Assembly: GCF_003664255.1 (NCBI RefSeq)
Contig: NZ_RCCV01000004.1
Coordinates: 806,001 to 870,000, forward strand
Length of the DNA: 64,000 nt
Direction of reading: 5' to 3'
DNA from: Micromonospora sp. M71_S20
Lineage (GTDB): Bacteria > Actinomycetota > Actinomycetes > Mycobacteriales > Micromonosporaceae
Shown here: positions 53,124 to 61,484 of the stretch, one piece after another
Position numbering within the stretch: position 1 is the stretch's first letter
Layout of the letters: each line of letters opens with the position of its first letter
Notes under the pieces: generated by a model
Told to the model about the DNA's origin: nothing
The model's database searches: none
What the model saw: the letters and a program-made list of their open reading frames with translations, nothing else
Translations under genes and position numbers: made by a program

Positions 53124-53242
53124 CTATCGGACCACCTGTTCGTCGCCTGTTCGATATGGGGCAACGGTAGGTTTCGCGATTTATGCGAGTCAATGACAAA
53201 CGTGTGCAGAAGTGTTGCAATTGATCAGATCGGCCGGTATCG

Positions 53243-53264
53243 TCCCGACCGCCCTGGGTCGGGA
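53243..53264 (-). terminator. Possible terminator after the Gfo/Idh gene at 53295
   Basis: TCCCGACC and GGTCGGGA (8 bp) with a 6-base loop, 31 bases beyond the stop. The rest of 53124-53294 is AT-richer promoter sequence of the lyase; CGATATGG occurs twice (about 53152 and 53279). Confidence 0.5.
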
Positions 53265-53294
53265 TGACGCCGCTATATCCGATATGGACCCGCG

Positions 53295-54536
53295 TCAGGC
53301 GGGCGGTTCAGTTGCAGTGCGTTGCGGTCCCTCCTGCCCGGTCAGGTCCGTGCGGTGCGGCGCCACCGCCCACGGCACCGCCAGCTCCGACAGCAGCGAC
53401 CCCTCCTCGGCCGCCCGGCGCAGCAGCCGGTTGATCCCGCGCACGGTCAGCACCCGCTGCGGGCCGTCGCCCGTGGCGGTGACGAGGTCGCCGCCCAGCG
53501 GCGCCGGCTCGGGCGCGGTCGTGACCGCCTCCAGCACCGCGGTGAACCCGGCGGTGCGCGCCAGGGGCGCGATCAGCGGCACCGCCGGGTCGGCCCGGTG
53601 GTCGAGGAGGTTCTCCAGCAGCCCGCGCCGGCCCGGCACCTCGCGCGGGTCGGCGTCGCCGGGCAGCAGCAACCGGTCGGTCGGGTACTCCAACACGGCC
53701 CGGCCGGCGGTGCCGGTCACGATCACCTCCCCGGCGACGAAGTCCTCCCCGGCCAGGGTCACCGCCGCGACGATCGGCGGTCCCGAGCGGGACGACACCC
53801 GCAGGGTCGCCGTGTCGTCCACCTCGATCGGCCGGACCCGGTAGCGCTCCACCTCGATCCGCGCGGGCACCACCGGCCCGTCCCCGTCGGCCTCGGCGAC
53901 CGCCAGGCACTGCATGACCGCGTGCGCCAGCGGGTTGGCCAGGGCGCCGTCCAGCACCGGCCGGCCGTGCAGCGTCCGCCGCCCGGCCCACGGCGCCCGC
54001 GCGTAGTAGGCGTCGGAGCGCTGCCAGGCCGCCACGGTCGCGATGCCGGTGACGGTACCGAGCCGCCCGGCCCGCACCGCGTCGGTCAGCTCCGTCAGCG
54101 CCGCCGAACCGAGCGCCTGGAAGCCCACCTGGCACGCCCGGCCCGTCGCGGCGAGGGCGTCGGCCAGCTCCCGGTGCTCGGCGGTGGACAGCACCGGGGG
54201 CTTCTCCAGCAGCAGGTCGGCGCCCGCGGCGAGCACGTCCAGGGCGATCGGCAGGTGGGTGTGCGGCGGGGTGCAGACGACCACCACGTCCGGCCGCGCC
54301 GCCCGCAGCATCTCCCGGTGGTCGGTGTGCACCAGGGTGCCGTCCGGCACCGGCGCCGCCGGGTCGTCCTCAACCGGGCGTACGTCGACCAGGGCGACCA
54401 GCCGCAGTCGCCCGGCGGCGTGCAGCGGGGCGATGACCCGTCGGTGCCAGCGCCCGTGCCCGTTGGCCCCGACGACCGCGACCCTCGGCACGGCGCCGGC
54501 CCCTCCCGGCGTCGCCCCCGCGGCGGCGGCCGTCAC
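53295..54536 (-). CDS. Gfo/Idh/MocA-family NAD(P) oxidoreductase, copy 2
   Basis: 413 residues. VAVVGANGHGRWHRR is the Rossmann motif; VVVCTPPHTHLPIALDVLAAG and LLLEKPPVLS contain the EKP lysine of the family; GALANPLAHAVMQCLA carries the catalytic His region of the C-terminal domain. Such enzymes oxidise sugars or uronate derivatives at a ring hydroxyl or aldehyde. It overlaps the reductase gene upstream by GTGA and closes the uronate operon. Substrate unknown; a galacturonate or oligouronide oxidation step is inferred. Confidence 0.82.
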   Translation of the reverse strand: MTAAAAGATPGGAGAVPRVAVVGANGHGRWHRRVIAPLHAAGRLRLVALVDVRPVEDDPAAPVPDGTLVHTDHREMLRAARPDVVVVCTPPHTHLPIALDVLAAGADLLLEKPPVLSTAEHRELADALAATGRACQVGFQALGSAALTELTDAVRAGRLGTVTGIATVAAWQRSDAYYARAPWAGRRTLHGRPVLDGALANPLAHAVMQCLAVAEADGDGPVVPARIEVERYRVRPIEVDDTATLRVSSRSGPPIVAAVTLAGEDFVAGEVIVTGTAGRAVLEYPTDRLLLPGDADPREVPGRRGLLENLLDHRADPAVPLIAPLARTAGFTAVLEAVTTAPEPAPLGGDLVTATGDGPQRVLTVRGINRLLRRAAEEGSLLSELAVPWAVAPHRTDLTGQEGPQRTATEPPA

Positions 54537-56017
54537 CGGGCGCCCGCCAGCGTCGCGGCCACCCCGTGCCGTTGCAGGGCGGTCAGCCACCCGGTCACCT
54601 CGGCGCGTACGTCGTCGTCCTCGGCCACCTCGGCGGGGAAGACCTCGCGCAGCGCGAACACCGCGTCCACGGCCCCCGCCGGGGTACGCGCTCCGGTGGC
54701 GAGCGCCGCGCGGATCTCCTCGGCGAGCGGATCGGCCAGCGGCAGGAGGCTGCCGTCGTCGGCGTGGCCCTGCGCGAAGCGCAGCCAGGCGGCCACCACC
54801 AGCGTGGCCCAGTGCGCCGACCGCCCCCCGGCCCGCAGGTCGGCGATGGTGTGCAGGATCCGCTGCGGCAGCTTCTGCGAGCCGTCCATGGCCACCTGGA
54901 GGGTGCGGTGGTGGATCGCCGGGTTGGCGAAGCGGGTGAGCACCTCCTCGCCGTACGCGACGACCGAGACGCCCTCGGGCGGGTCGAAGCTGGCCGCCAC
55001 GTCCTCGGCGACCAGGTGACGCAGCACCGTGGTCAGGTGCGGCAGGGTCAGCGCGTCGGCGATGGTCTCCCGGCCGGCCAGCGCGCCCAGGTAGGCGGCG
55101 GCCGAGTGCACGCCGTTGAGGGCGCGCAGCTTCAGCCGCTCCCAGGGCCCGGCGTCGGCGGTGAGCACCGCGCCGGCCCGCTCCCAGGCCGGTCGGCCGC
55201 CCGGGAAGTCGTCCTCGATCACCCACTGCCGGTACGGCTCGGCGACCACCGCCGCCAGGTCGGCCACCCCCAGGGCCCGCTCGGCGTCGGCGAGGGTCTG
55301 CGCCGTGCTGGCCGGCACGATCCGGTCGACCATGGTGCCGGGGAAGCTGACGCACTCCCGCACCCAGCCGGCCAGCGGCTCCGGCACGCCCGCGTACGCC
55401 ACCGACTGCTCGACCAGGCCGCGCAGCCGGCGGCCGTTCGCGGGCAGGTTGTCGCAGCTGACCAGGGCCAGCGGCGGGCCCTGCGCGGCGGCCCGGGCGA
55501 GCAGCCCGCGCAGCAGCAGGCCCGGGACGGTGACCGGCAACCGGTCGGTGCGCAGGTCGGCGGCGACCTCCGGGTCCGGCCGCAGCCGACCGGTCACCGG
55601 GTCGAGCTGGTACGCCTTCTCCGTCACGGTGAGGGTGACCACCCGGATCGCCGGGTCGGCCAGCAGCGCCACCACGGCGGCGGGGTCACCCGCGGCGTGC
55701 CGCGTCCCGGCCAGCGCGCCGACGACGCGGGTGTGGCACCCCTCGGCGCTGGTGCTGGTGACGCTGAACAGGTTGTCCTGCGCGGCCAGCGTCGTCACCA
55801 CGTCGGGGTTGCGTGGCGCCACGCCGACGATGCCCCAGTCGCCCCCGGCTTGCGCCATGGCCTCCTCGGTGTACACGGCCTGGTGGGCGCGGTGGAAGGC
55901 GCCCAGCCCGAGGTGGACGATCCCCGCCGGCACGCTGCCCGGGCGCAGCAGCGGGCGGCTGTCCGTCGGCAGCCGGCGCAGCGTCCCGAGACCGAGCCGG
56001 GCGGCGCCGACGCTCAC
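54533..56017 (-). CDS. Mannitol dehydrogenase-family fructuronate/tagaturonate reductase
   Basis: 494 residues. Rossmann part GIVHLGLGAFHRAHQAVYTEEA, DNLPANGRR, PGTMVDRIVPAST and the catalytic block KLRALNGVHSAAAYLG (Lys with Asn and His) identify the polyol-specific long-chain family that contains UxuB, UxaB and mannitol dehydrogenase. With a uronate isomerase two genes away, NADH-dependent reduction of fructuronate or tagaturonate to mannonate or altronate is the likely step. GTG at 56017 overlaps the enolase gene stop; a longer upstream frame was rejected for that reason. It also overlaps the next oxidoreductase. Confidence 0.85.
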   Translation of the reverse strand: MSVGAARLGLGTLRRLPTDSRPLLRPGSVPAGIVHLGLGAFHRAHQAVYTEEAMAQAGGDWGIVGVAPRNPDVVTTLAAQDNLFSVTSTSAEGCHTRVVGALAGTRHAAGDPAAVVALLADPAIRVVTLTVTEKAYQLDPVTGRLRPDPEVAADLRTDRLPVTVPGLLLRGLLARAAAQGPPLALVSCDNLPANGRRLRGLVEQSVAYAGVPEPLAGWVRECVSFPGTMVDRIVPASTAQTLADAERALGVADLAAVVAEPYRQWVIEDDFPGGRPAWERAGAVLTADAGPWERLKLRALNGVHSAAAYLGALAGRETIADALTLPHLTTVLRHLVAEDVAASFDPPEGVSVVAYGEEVLTRFANPAIHHRTLQVAMDGSQKLPQRILHTIADLRAGGRSAHWATLVVAAWLRFAQGHADDGSLLPLADPLAEEIRAALATGARTPAGAVDAVFALREVFPAEVAEDDDVRAEVTGWLTALQRHGVAATLAGAR

Positions 56018-57318
56018 CGCCACACCGGCCCGTCCGGGAAGCGGAACTCGGCGATCGACTCCGGCTTCATGGTGGAGCTGTAGCCGGGCGCCTGCGGCAG
56101 CAGGTAGCGCCCCTCGCGGGTGCGCACCGGGTCGACGAAGTGCTCGTGCAGGTGGTCGACGTACTCCACCATCCGGCCGTCGAGGCTGGTGCCCACCCGC
56201 AGGTAGTCGAAGACGGCCAGGTGCTGGACGTACTCGCACAGGCCCACGCCGCCGGAGTGCGGACAGATCGGCACCCCGAACTTCGCCGCCATCAGGATCT
56301 CGGCGAGGACCTCGTTGACGCCGCCGACCCGGCAGGCGTCGATCTGCATCACGCCGATCGCCTCGGCCTGGAGCAGCTGCTTGAAGATGACCCGGTTGGC
56401 GGCCACCTCACCGGTGGCGACCCGGCACCGGCCGTCGGTCAGCCCGGTCACCGCCCGCGCGATCCGGGCGTGCCCGAGGATGTCGTCGGCGTGCGTCGGC
56501 TCCTCGATCCAGTACGGGTCCACCTCCGCCAGCGCGGCCATGTTGGTGATCGCCTCGTCGACGTCCCAGACCTGGTTGGCGTCCATCATCAGCAGCGCGT
56601 CCGGCCCGATCTCCTCCCGGATGATCCGCGCCCGCCGCAGGTCGTCGGCGGGCGGCCCGCCGACCTTCATCTTCATCGCCCGCCACCCGTCGGCGTACGC
56701 CTGCCGGGTCAGCGCCCGGACCTTGTCGTCGGGGTAGCCCAGCCACCCCACGGAGGTGGTGTACGAGGGGAACCCGTCGCGCTCCAGCCCGGCGCGGCGC
56801 TCGTCCAGCCCGATGAGCCCCTTGTCGAGGATGGCCGCCGCCTCGTCCGGGGTGAGGGCGTCCGTGATGTGGTGGAAGTCGATGCTGGCCACCAACTCCT
56901 CGGTGGGCAGCTCGGCGAGCAGTTGCCACATCGGCTTGCCGGCCAGCTTGGCCCGCAGGTCCCAGACCGCGTTGACCAGCGCGCCGGTGGCCATGTGGAT
57001 GACCCCCTTCTCCGGGCCCAGCCAGCGCAGCTGCACGTCGGCGCTGAGCGAGCGCCAGAACGCCACCGGGTCGGCGAAGATCTCCTCGACGGTGCGGCCC
57101 CGCACGTGGTGCGCGAGGGCCTGGATCGCGGCGCAGGTCAGCTCGTTGCCGCGACCGTTGGTGAAGGTGAACCCGGCCCCGGTGACGCCGGCGTCGGTGC
57201 GCAGCTCGACGTAGCTGGCCGAGTAGTCGCCCCGGTTGATCGCGTCCGATCCGTCGCCGGCGGCGGCGGTCGGGAACCGCACGTCGTGCACGTTTACGGC
57301 GGTGACGGTGACACTCAC
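56014..57318 (-). CDS. L-fuconate dehydratase-like enolase superfamily enzyme
   Basis: 434 residues. The N-terminal VHDVRFPTAAAGDGSDAINRGDYSASYVE, in parts, and LRWLGPEKGVIHMATGALVNAVWDL are nearly diagnostic of L-fuconate dehydratase; the barrel has KMK (Lys216-Lys218) as base, MMDANQVWD, WIEEPTH and ATGEVAANR as the Mg ligands, and PHSGGVGLCEYVQH late. It dehydrates a sugar acid to a 2-keto-3-deoxy acid. In this operon it could replace the missing altronate or mannonate dehydratase, or handle L-fuconate or a similar acid. GTG at 57318 overlaps the uronate isomerase stop. Confidence 0.85.
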   Translation of the reverse strand: MSVTVTAVNVHDVRFPTAAAGDGSDAINRGDYSASYVELRTDAGVTGAGFTFTNGRGNELTCAAIQALAHHVRGRTVEEIFADPVAFWRSLSADVQLRWLGPEKGVIHMATGALVNAVWDLRAKLAGKPMWQLLAELPTEELVASIDFHHITDALTPDEAAAILDKGLIGLDERRAGLERDGFPSYTTSVGWLGYPDDKVRALTRQAYADGWRAMKMKVGGPPADDLRRARIIREEIGPDALLMMDANQVWDVDEAITNMAALAEVDPYWIEEPTHADDILGHARIARAVTGLTDGRCRVATGEVAANRVIFKQLLQAEAIGVMQIDACRVGGVNEVLAEILMAAKFGVPICPHSGGVGLCEYVQHLAVFDYLRVGTSLDGRMVEYVDHLHEHFVDPVRTREGRYLLPQAPGYSSTMKPESIAEFRFPDGPVWR

Positions 57319-58739
57319 AGGACATTCTCTCCGATCTTGAAGACCTTCTTCGGGAGCCGGTACGCCAGGTCGACGATGGTCTCGGCGGCCTCGTCCTCGC
57401 CGAGGCGGTGCTCGGTGACCAGCCGGGCCAGGTAGGCGGCGTCGACGCGACGGGCCACGTCGTGGCGTACCGGGATGGAGCAGAACGCGCGGGTGTCGTC
57501 GACGAACCCGGCGGTGTTGTAGAAGCCCGCGGACTCGGTGACCGACTCGCGGAAGCGACGCAGCACCTCCGGCGAGTCCAGGAACCACCACGGCGCACCG
57601 AGGTACAGGGCGGCGTACCCGCCCGCCAGCGGCGCGAGTTCCCGGCTGAAGGTGTACTCGTCGAGGGTGTAGAGCACCACCCGCAGCCGCGGGTCGTTGC
57701 CGTACGCGTCCAGCAGCGGGGTCAGCGCGTGCAGGTACTCGGTGGCCTGCGGCAGGTCGCCGCCGACGTCGCGGCCGTGCCGCGCGTACAGCCAGCGGTT
57801 GTGGTTGCGCACCGCGCCGGGGTGCAGCTGCATGACGAGGCCGTCGTCCAGCGACATCCGGGCGAACTCCAGCAGCATGTGCGCCCGGAACGTCTCCGCG
57901 TCGGCCGCGTCGGCTACCCCGCGCAGGCCCTTGTCGTAGAGTCGCGCCGCCTCGTCCGCGCCCAGTGCCAGCGTGCGCGCGGTCGGGTGGCCGTGGTCGG
58001 TGCAGGTGGCGCCGGCCGCGATGAAGGCCGCCCGCCGCTGGCGCAGCGCCGCCAGGTAGCCGGCGTACGTGCCGGTGTCCTCGCCGGTGATCTCGCCGAG
58101 CCGCGCGACGTTGTCCGCCCAGCCGTCGAACTCCATGTCGGCCACGTTGTCCGGCCGGAACGTGCTGATCACCCGGCCGCCCGGCCCGCCCCAGCCGTCG
58201 GCGGCGAGCTTGGCGTGCTGCCCGAGGTCGTCCAGCGGCGACTCGGTGGTGGCGAGCACCTCGATGCCGAACCGCTCGAACAGCGCCCGGGGCCGGAACT
58301 CCGGCTCGGCGAGCCGGGCCGCGAGCTCGTCGTAGACGGCGTCGGCGGTGGCCGGGGAGAGCGGGGTGTGCACCCCGAACACGTCGCGGAAGGTCTGCTC
58401 CAGCCAGAGCCGGGAGGGGGTGCCCCGGAACAGGTGCCAGTGCGCGGCGAAGCGTCGCCAGATGGTGCGCCCGTCGGGCTCCGTGGGGCTGCCGTCGACG
58501 GTGGGCACGCCCAGGTCGGCCGGGGGGACGCCCTGGCTGAGCAGCATCCGGGTGAGGTAGTGGTCGGGCACGATGAGCAGCCGCGCCGGGTCCGGGAAGG
58601 GGCGGTCCTCGGCCAGGATCGCCGGGTCGACGTGCCCGTGCGGGGAGATGATCGGCTGGGGCGCGGCCAGCGCGTACAGCCGACGGGCCACCGCGCGCTG
58701 CGCGGGGTCGGCGGGGAAGAGCAGGTCGGTCGTGGGCAC
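57315..58739 (-). CDS. uxaC: Uronate isomerase
   Basis: 474 residues, amidohydrolase superfamily. SPHGHVDPAILAEDRPF carries the HxH metal motif; DHYLTRMLLSQG, RLRVVLYTLDEYTFSRELAP and FKIGENVL at the C terminus are conserved in UxaC. It interconverts D-galacturonate with D-tagaturonate and D-glucuronate with D-fructuronate, the entry step of uronate catabolism. GTG start with GAGGAG upstream, 30 bases after the first Gfo/Idh gene. The dehydratase and reductase follow in the same overlapping operon. No kinase or aldolase for the last steps is in the window. Confidence 0.92.
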   Translation of the reverse strand: MPTTDLLFPADPAQRAVARRLYALAAPQPIISPHGHVDPAILAEDRPFPDPARLLIVPDHYLTRMLLSQGVPPADLGVPTVDGSPTEPDGRTIWRRFAAHWHLFRGTPSRLWLEQTFRDVFGVHTPLSPATADAVYDELAARLAEPEFRPRALFERFGIEVLATTESPLDDLGQHAKLAADGWGGPGGRVISTFRPDNVADMEFDGWADNVARLGEITGEDTGTYAGYLAALRQRRAAFIAAGATCTDHGHPTARTLALGADEAARLYDKGLRGVADAADAETFRAHMLLEFARMSLDDGLVMQLHPGAVRNHNRWLYARHGRDVGGDLPQATEYLHALTPLLDAYGNDPRLRVVLYTLDEYTFSRELAPLAGGYAALYLGAPWWFLDSPEVLRRFRESVTESAGFYNTAGFVDDTRAFCSIPVRHDVARRVDAAYLARLVTEHRLGEDEAAETIVDLAYRLPKKVFKIGENVL

Positions 58740-58769
58740 GGGTGGGGCTCCTCGGAGGGTGTTCGCGGC

Positions 58770-60098
58770 TCAGGAGAGGTCGAGCAGGTCGGCGACCCGG
58801 ACCGGGGCGCCGGTGGTGAAGGACCGGTTCGCGGCCAGCCCGGTGAGCAGGGCGAGGGCGCCGTCGCGGGCGGTCGCCGCCCGCCCCATCGGGTCCGGTT
58901 CGCCGCCGATGAGGACCCGGGCCATCCGGGCGTCGGCGCCGCCGTGCCCGGAGCGGGTGTGCCCGGTCACGGGTACGACCTGCGGCGGCGCCCAGAACGG
59001 CCGCAGGGTCAGCGTGGCGGAGCCGGCCTCGGCGGCCGCCTCGTCGCCGTGCAGCGCCGCGCCCTTCAGCGCACCGGCGGACGCCGGGCTGACGTGGTCG
59101 CTCTCCACGACCTCCAGCTCCAGCCGGCCCCGGCTGCCGTTGACCATCACCCGGTAGCCCTCGTAGGGGGCGTACGCGGTGAGGTGGTAGGTCATCGTCG
59201 CGCCGGTGGAGTAGCGGGCCAGCACCGCCATGTCGTCCTCGATGTCCACGCCCGGGGCGAAGACGTTGCGGTCGCGCTGGTAGCCGTCCTCGGCCTCGGC
59301 GTCGAGGTAGAGCTCGCGCAGTTTCGGGTGCGCGTCGAGCCGCAGCGCGAACGGGTCGTCGGCGGCGGCGGGGGAGCCGTGCGCCCGGTCGTAGTCGCGG
59401 GCGTAGCCGTGCCGGCGGCCGGCCTCGCCGTAGAAGAAGAGCCGGCCGGTGGCGTACACCTCGACGGGGGTGGCGTCCAGCCACCAGTTGACCAGGTCGA
59501 AGTGGTGCCCGGCCTTGTGCACCATCAGCCCGCCGGAGTGCGCCTTGTCGCGGTGCCAGCGGCGGAAGTAGTCGGCGCCGTGCCGCACGTCGAGCAGCCA
59601 CTCGAAGTGCACCGAGCCCACCTCGCCGACGGCGCCGCCGGCGAGCAGCTCGCGCAGCTTCTCGTGCAGCGGGTTGTAGCGGTAGTTGAACGCCACCCGC
59701 ACCTGCCGGCCGGTGTCGGCGACCGCGTCGAGGATCTGCCGGCAGCCGGCGGCGTCGACGGTCATCGGCTTCTCGGTGATGACGTCGCAGCCGGCGCGCA
59801 GCGCCGTGTCGATGTGCGCGGCGTGGGTGTCGTCCACGCTGGTGACCACCAGCACGTCGACGCGCTCCTTGGCGAGCATGGCGGCCAGCTCGTCGGCCCG
59901 GTACGTCGGCACCGGCGGGTGCCCCAGCTCGCCGAGCCACCGGTTGTGGGCGTCCATGCGGGCCTGGTTGACGTCGGCGAACGCGACGAGTTCGGCGGTG
60001 TCGGCGTGGTCGCGCACCAGCGCCCGGACGAACATCTCGGCCCGGGACCCGGTGCCCACGAGGGCGTGTCGGACCCGCTGACCGGTGCTGGACGACAT
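58770..60098 (-). CDS. Gfo/Idh/MocA-family NAD(P) oxidoreductase, copy 1
   Basis: 442 residues. HALVGTGSRAEMFVRAL (Rossmann), VLVVTSVDDTHAAHI, DVITEKPMTVD (EKP motif) and HKAGHHFDLVNWWLD (catalytic His region) are the family blocks. Longer than copy 2 and only distantly alike. First gene of the uronate operon; the ATG at 60098 has AGGAGG upstream and a palindromic LacI-type operator 22 bases before it. Probably oxidises an uronic acid residue or its derivative taken up by the adjacent importer. Confidence 0.85.
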   Translation of the reverse strand: MSSSTGQRVRHALVGTGSRAEMFVRALVRDHADTAELVAFADVNQARMDAHNRWLGELGHPPVPTYRADELAAMLAKERVDVLVVTSVDDTHAAHIDTALRAGCDVITEKPMTVDAAGCRQILDAVADTGRQVRVAFNYRYNPLHEKLRELLAGGAVGEVGSVHFEWLLDVRHGADYFRRWHRDKAHSGGLMVHKAGHHFDLVNWWLDATPVEVYATGRLFFYGEAGRRHGYARDYDRAHGSPAAADDPFALRLDAHPKLRELYLDAEAEDGYQRDRNVFAPGVDIEDDMAVLARYSTGATMTYHLTAYAPYEGYRVMVNGSRGRLELEVVESDHVSPASAGALKGAALHGDEAAAEAGSATLTLRPFWAPPQVVPVTGHTRSGHGGADARMARVLIGGEPDPMGRAATARDGALALLTGLAANRSFTTGAPVRVADLLDLS

Positions 60099-60119
60099 GT
60101 CGACCGCCTCCTGTGTTGC

Positions 60120-60133
60120 TGCAAAGGTTTGCA
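60120..60133 (-). promoter_or_regulatory. LacI-type operator of the uronate operon
   Basis: TGCAAA-GG-TTTGCA, perfect 6-bp dyad, between the operon start and the LacI gene. A related site is at 60271. Confidence 0.65.
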
Positions 60134-60260
60134 GCGAAATAACCACGAGCCGCGCGGCGGCGTCAACGATCGATGCCAAACCGGCGGCATAGATCCGATT
60201 TGATACGCATTTGAGCACATGGTGGGAGCGTGGCCGAAACGCATCTGTAACCATCGGCCG

Positions 60261-60289
60261 TTGACACCGGCACAACCGTTTGCATTAAT
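60261..60289 (+). promoter_or_regulatory. Promoter of the LacI-ABC operon with overlapping operator
   Basis: TTGACA (-35) and ATTAAT (-10, 4 of 6), 17 bases apart. CACAACCGTTTGCA (60271-60284), reverse complement TGCAAACGGTTGTG, fits 12 of 14 positions of the common LacI-family operator TGNAANCGNTTNCA and fills the spacer, so the repressor would exclude polymerase. The start codon follows about 50 bases later. Confidence 0.65.
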
Positions 60290-60337
60290 TGGCGGCACCT
60301 GACGTGACCCCAGCCACACTGGACGAAGGGCCCCGCC

Positions 60338-61465
60338 GTGCCAGCCACCATCCGAGACGTCGCCCGGGCCTCCGGCGTGCACATCTCCACGGTCTCCCGC
60401 ACGTTCTCGGCCCCGCACCTGGTCAACCCGGAGACCCGGGGCCGGGTGCTGGCCTGCGCCGAGGAGCTCGGCTACCGGCCCAACCGCGCCGCCCGCGCCC
60501 TGATCACCGGCCGTACGCACAACATCGGCCTGATCATCGCGGACATCGCCAACCCGTTCTTCCCGCCGCTGATCAAGGCGGCGGAGAGCCAGGCCCGGCA
60601 GCGCGACTACCACGTGTTCGTGGCCGACACCAACGAGGACCCGATCGCCGAGGAGGAGCTGGTCCACGCGCTCGCCAAGCAGGTGGACGGGGTGCTGCTG
60701 TGCAGCCCGCGGATGAGCAACAGCATGATCGAGCAGCTCAGCCGCGAAGTGCCGCTGGTGGTGATAAACCGGCAGGTCGCGGGTCTGCCGTGCGTGACCA
60801 TGGACGTCGGGCAGGGCGCCCGGTCGGCCATCGAGCACCTGCTCGGCCTCGGTCACCGACGGATCGCGCTGCTCAGCGGGCCGCGCGGCTCGTGGACCAG
60901 CCGGGAGATCCGCCGGGCGGCCGGCGTCGCGGCGCGGGCCGGCGGCGCCGAGTTCACCGTGCTCGGGCCCAACCAGCCCACCGAGACCGGCGGCGCGGCC
61001 CTCGCCGAGATGGTCCGCCGCAGCGAGGCCACGGCGGTCCTCGCCTACAACGACCTGATGGCGATCGGCCTGATCGAAGGGCTCGACGCCGTCGGGATGC
61101 GCGTCCCGCAGGACGTGAGCGTCGTCGGCATCGACGACATTGCCCTGAGCCGGCTCACCCGGCCCAAGTTGACGACGGTGGCCACGCCCAACGCGGCCGC
61201 CGGCCGGACGGCCGTCGACATGCTCCTGCAACACGACACCGTCGCCGCCCGTGGCTCACGCGGCGGTCGGGGTGTCACGAGCGACGACCGTCGTACCACC
61301 GCACAGGTAATGCTCCAGACCGAACTGGTCATCCGCGACTCGACCGCCGCCGCGCCGGCGGACGGTCGGAACCGTCCCGACGCCGAGTTGGTCGTCCCGG
61401 GCCCGCATCGCCTTGCGGGCCCGGGTCGCCCGACCGCGGCCACCGGTGGCGTCGTCGCCTCCTAA
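60338..61465 (+). CDS. LacI-family transcriptional regulator of the pectin/uronate island
   Basis: 375 residues. N-terminal HTH and hinge: TIRDVARASGVHISTVSRTFS and YRPNRAARALITGRT, then a periplasmic-binding-protein-like sensor domain (IGLIIADIANPFFPPLIKAAE, in parts; VDGVLLCSPR; VVGIDDIALSRLTRPKLTTV). A 40-residue Pro/Ala-rich tail extends past the usual end. GTG start. It is divergent from the uronate operon and 19 bases before the sugar-binding protein gene; operators at 60120 and 60271 match its family. Expected to repress both directions until a uronate ligand binds. Confidence 0.92.
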   Translation: MPATIRDVARASGVHISTVSRTFSAPHLVNPETRGRVLACAEELGYRPNRAARALITGRTHNIGLIIADIANPFFPPLIKAAESQARQRDYHVFVADTNEDPIAEEELVHALAKQVDGVLLCSPRMSNSMIEQLSREVPLVVINRQVAGLPCVTMDVGQGARSAIEHLLGLGHRRIALLSGPRGSWTSREIRRAAGVAARAGGAEFTVLGPNQPTETGGAALAEMVRRSEATAVLAYNDLMAIGLIEGLDAVGMRVPQDVSVVGIDDIALSRLTRPKLTTVATPNAAAGRTAVDMLLQHDTVAARGSRGGRGVTSDDRRTTAQVMLQTELVIRDSTAAAPADGRNRPDAELVVPGPHRLAGPGRPTAATGGVVAS

Positions 61466-61484
61466 CGCCAAGGAGTGAGCGCAC

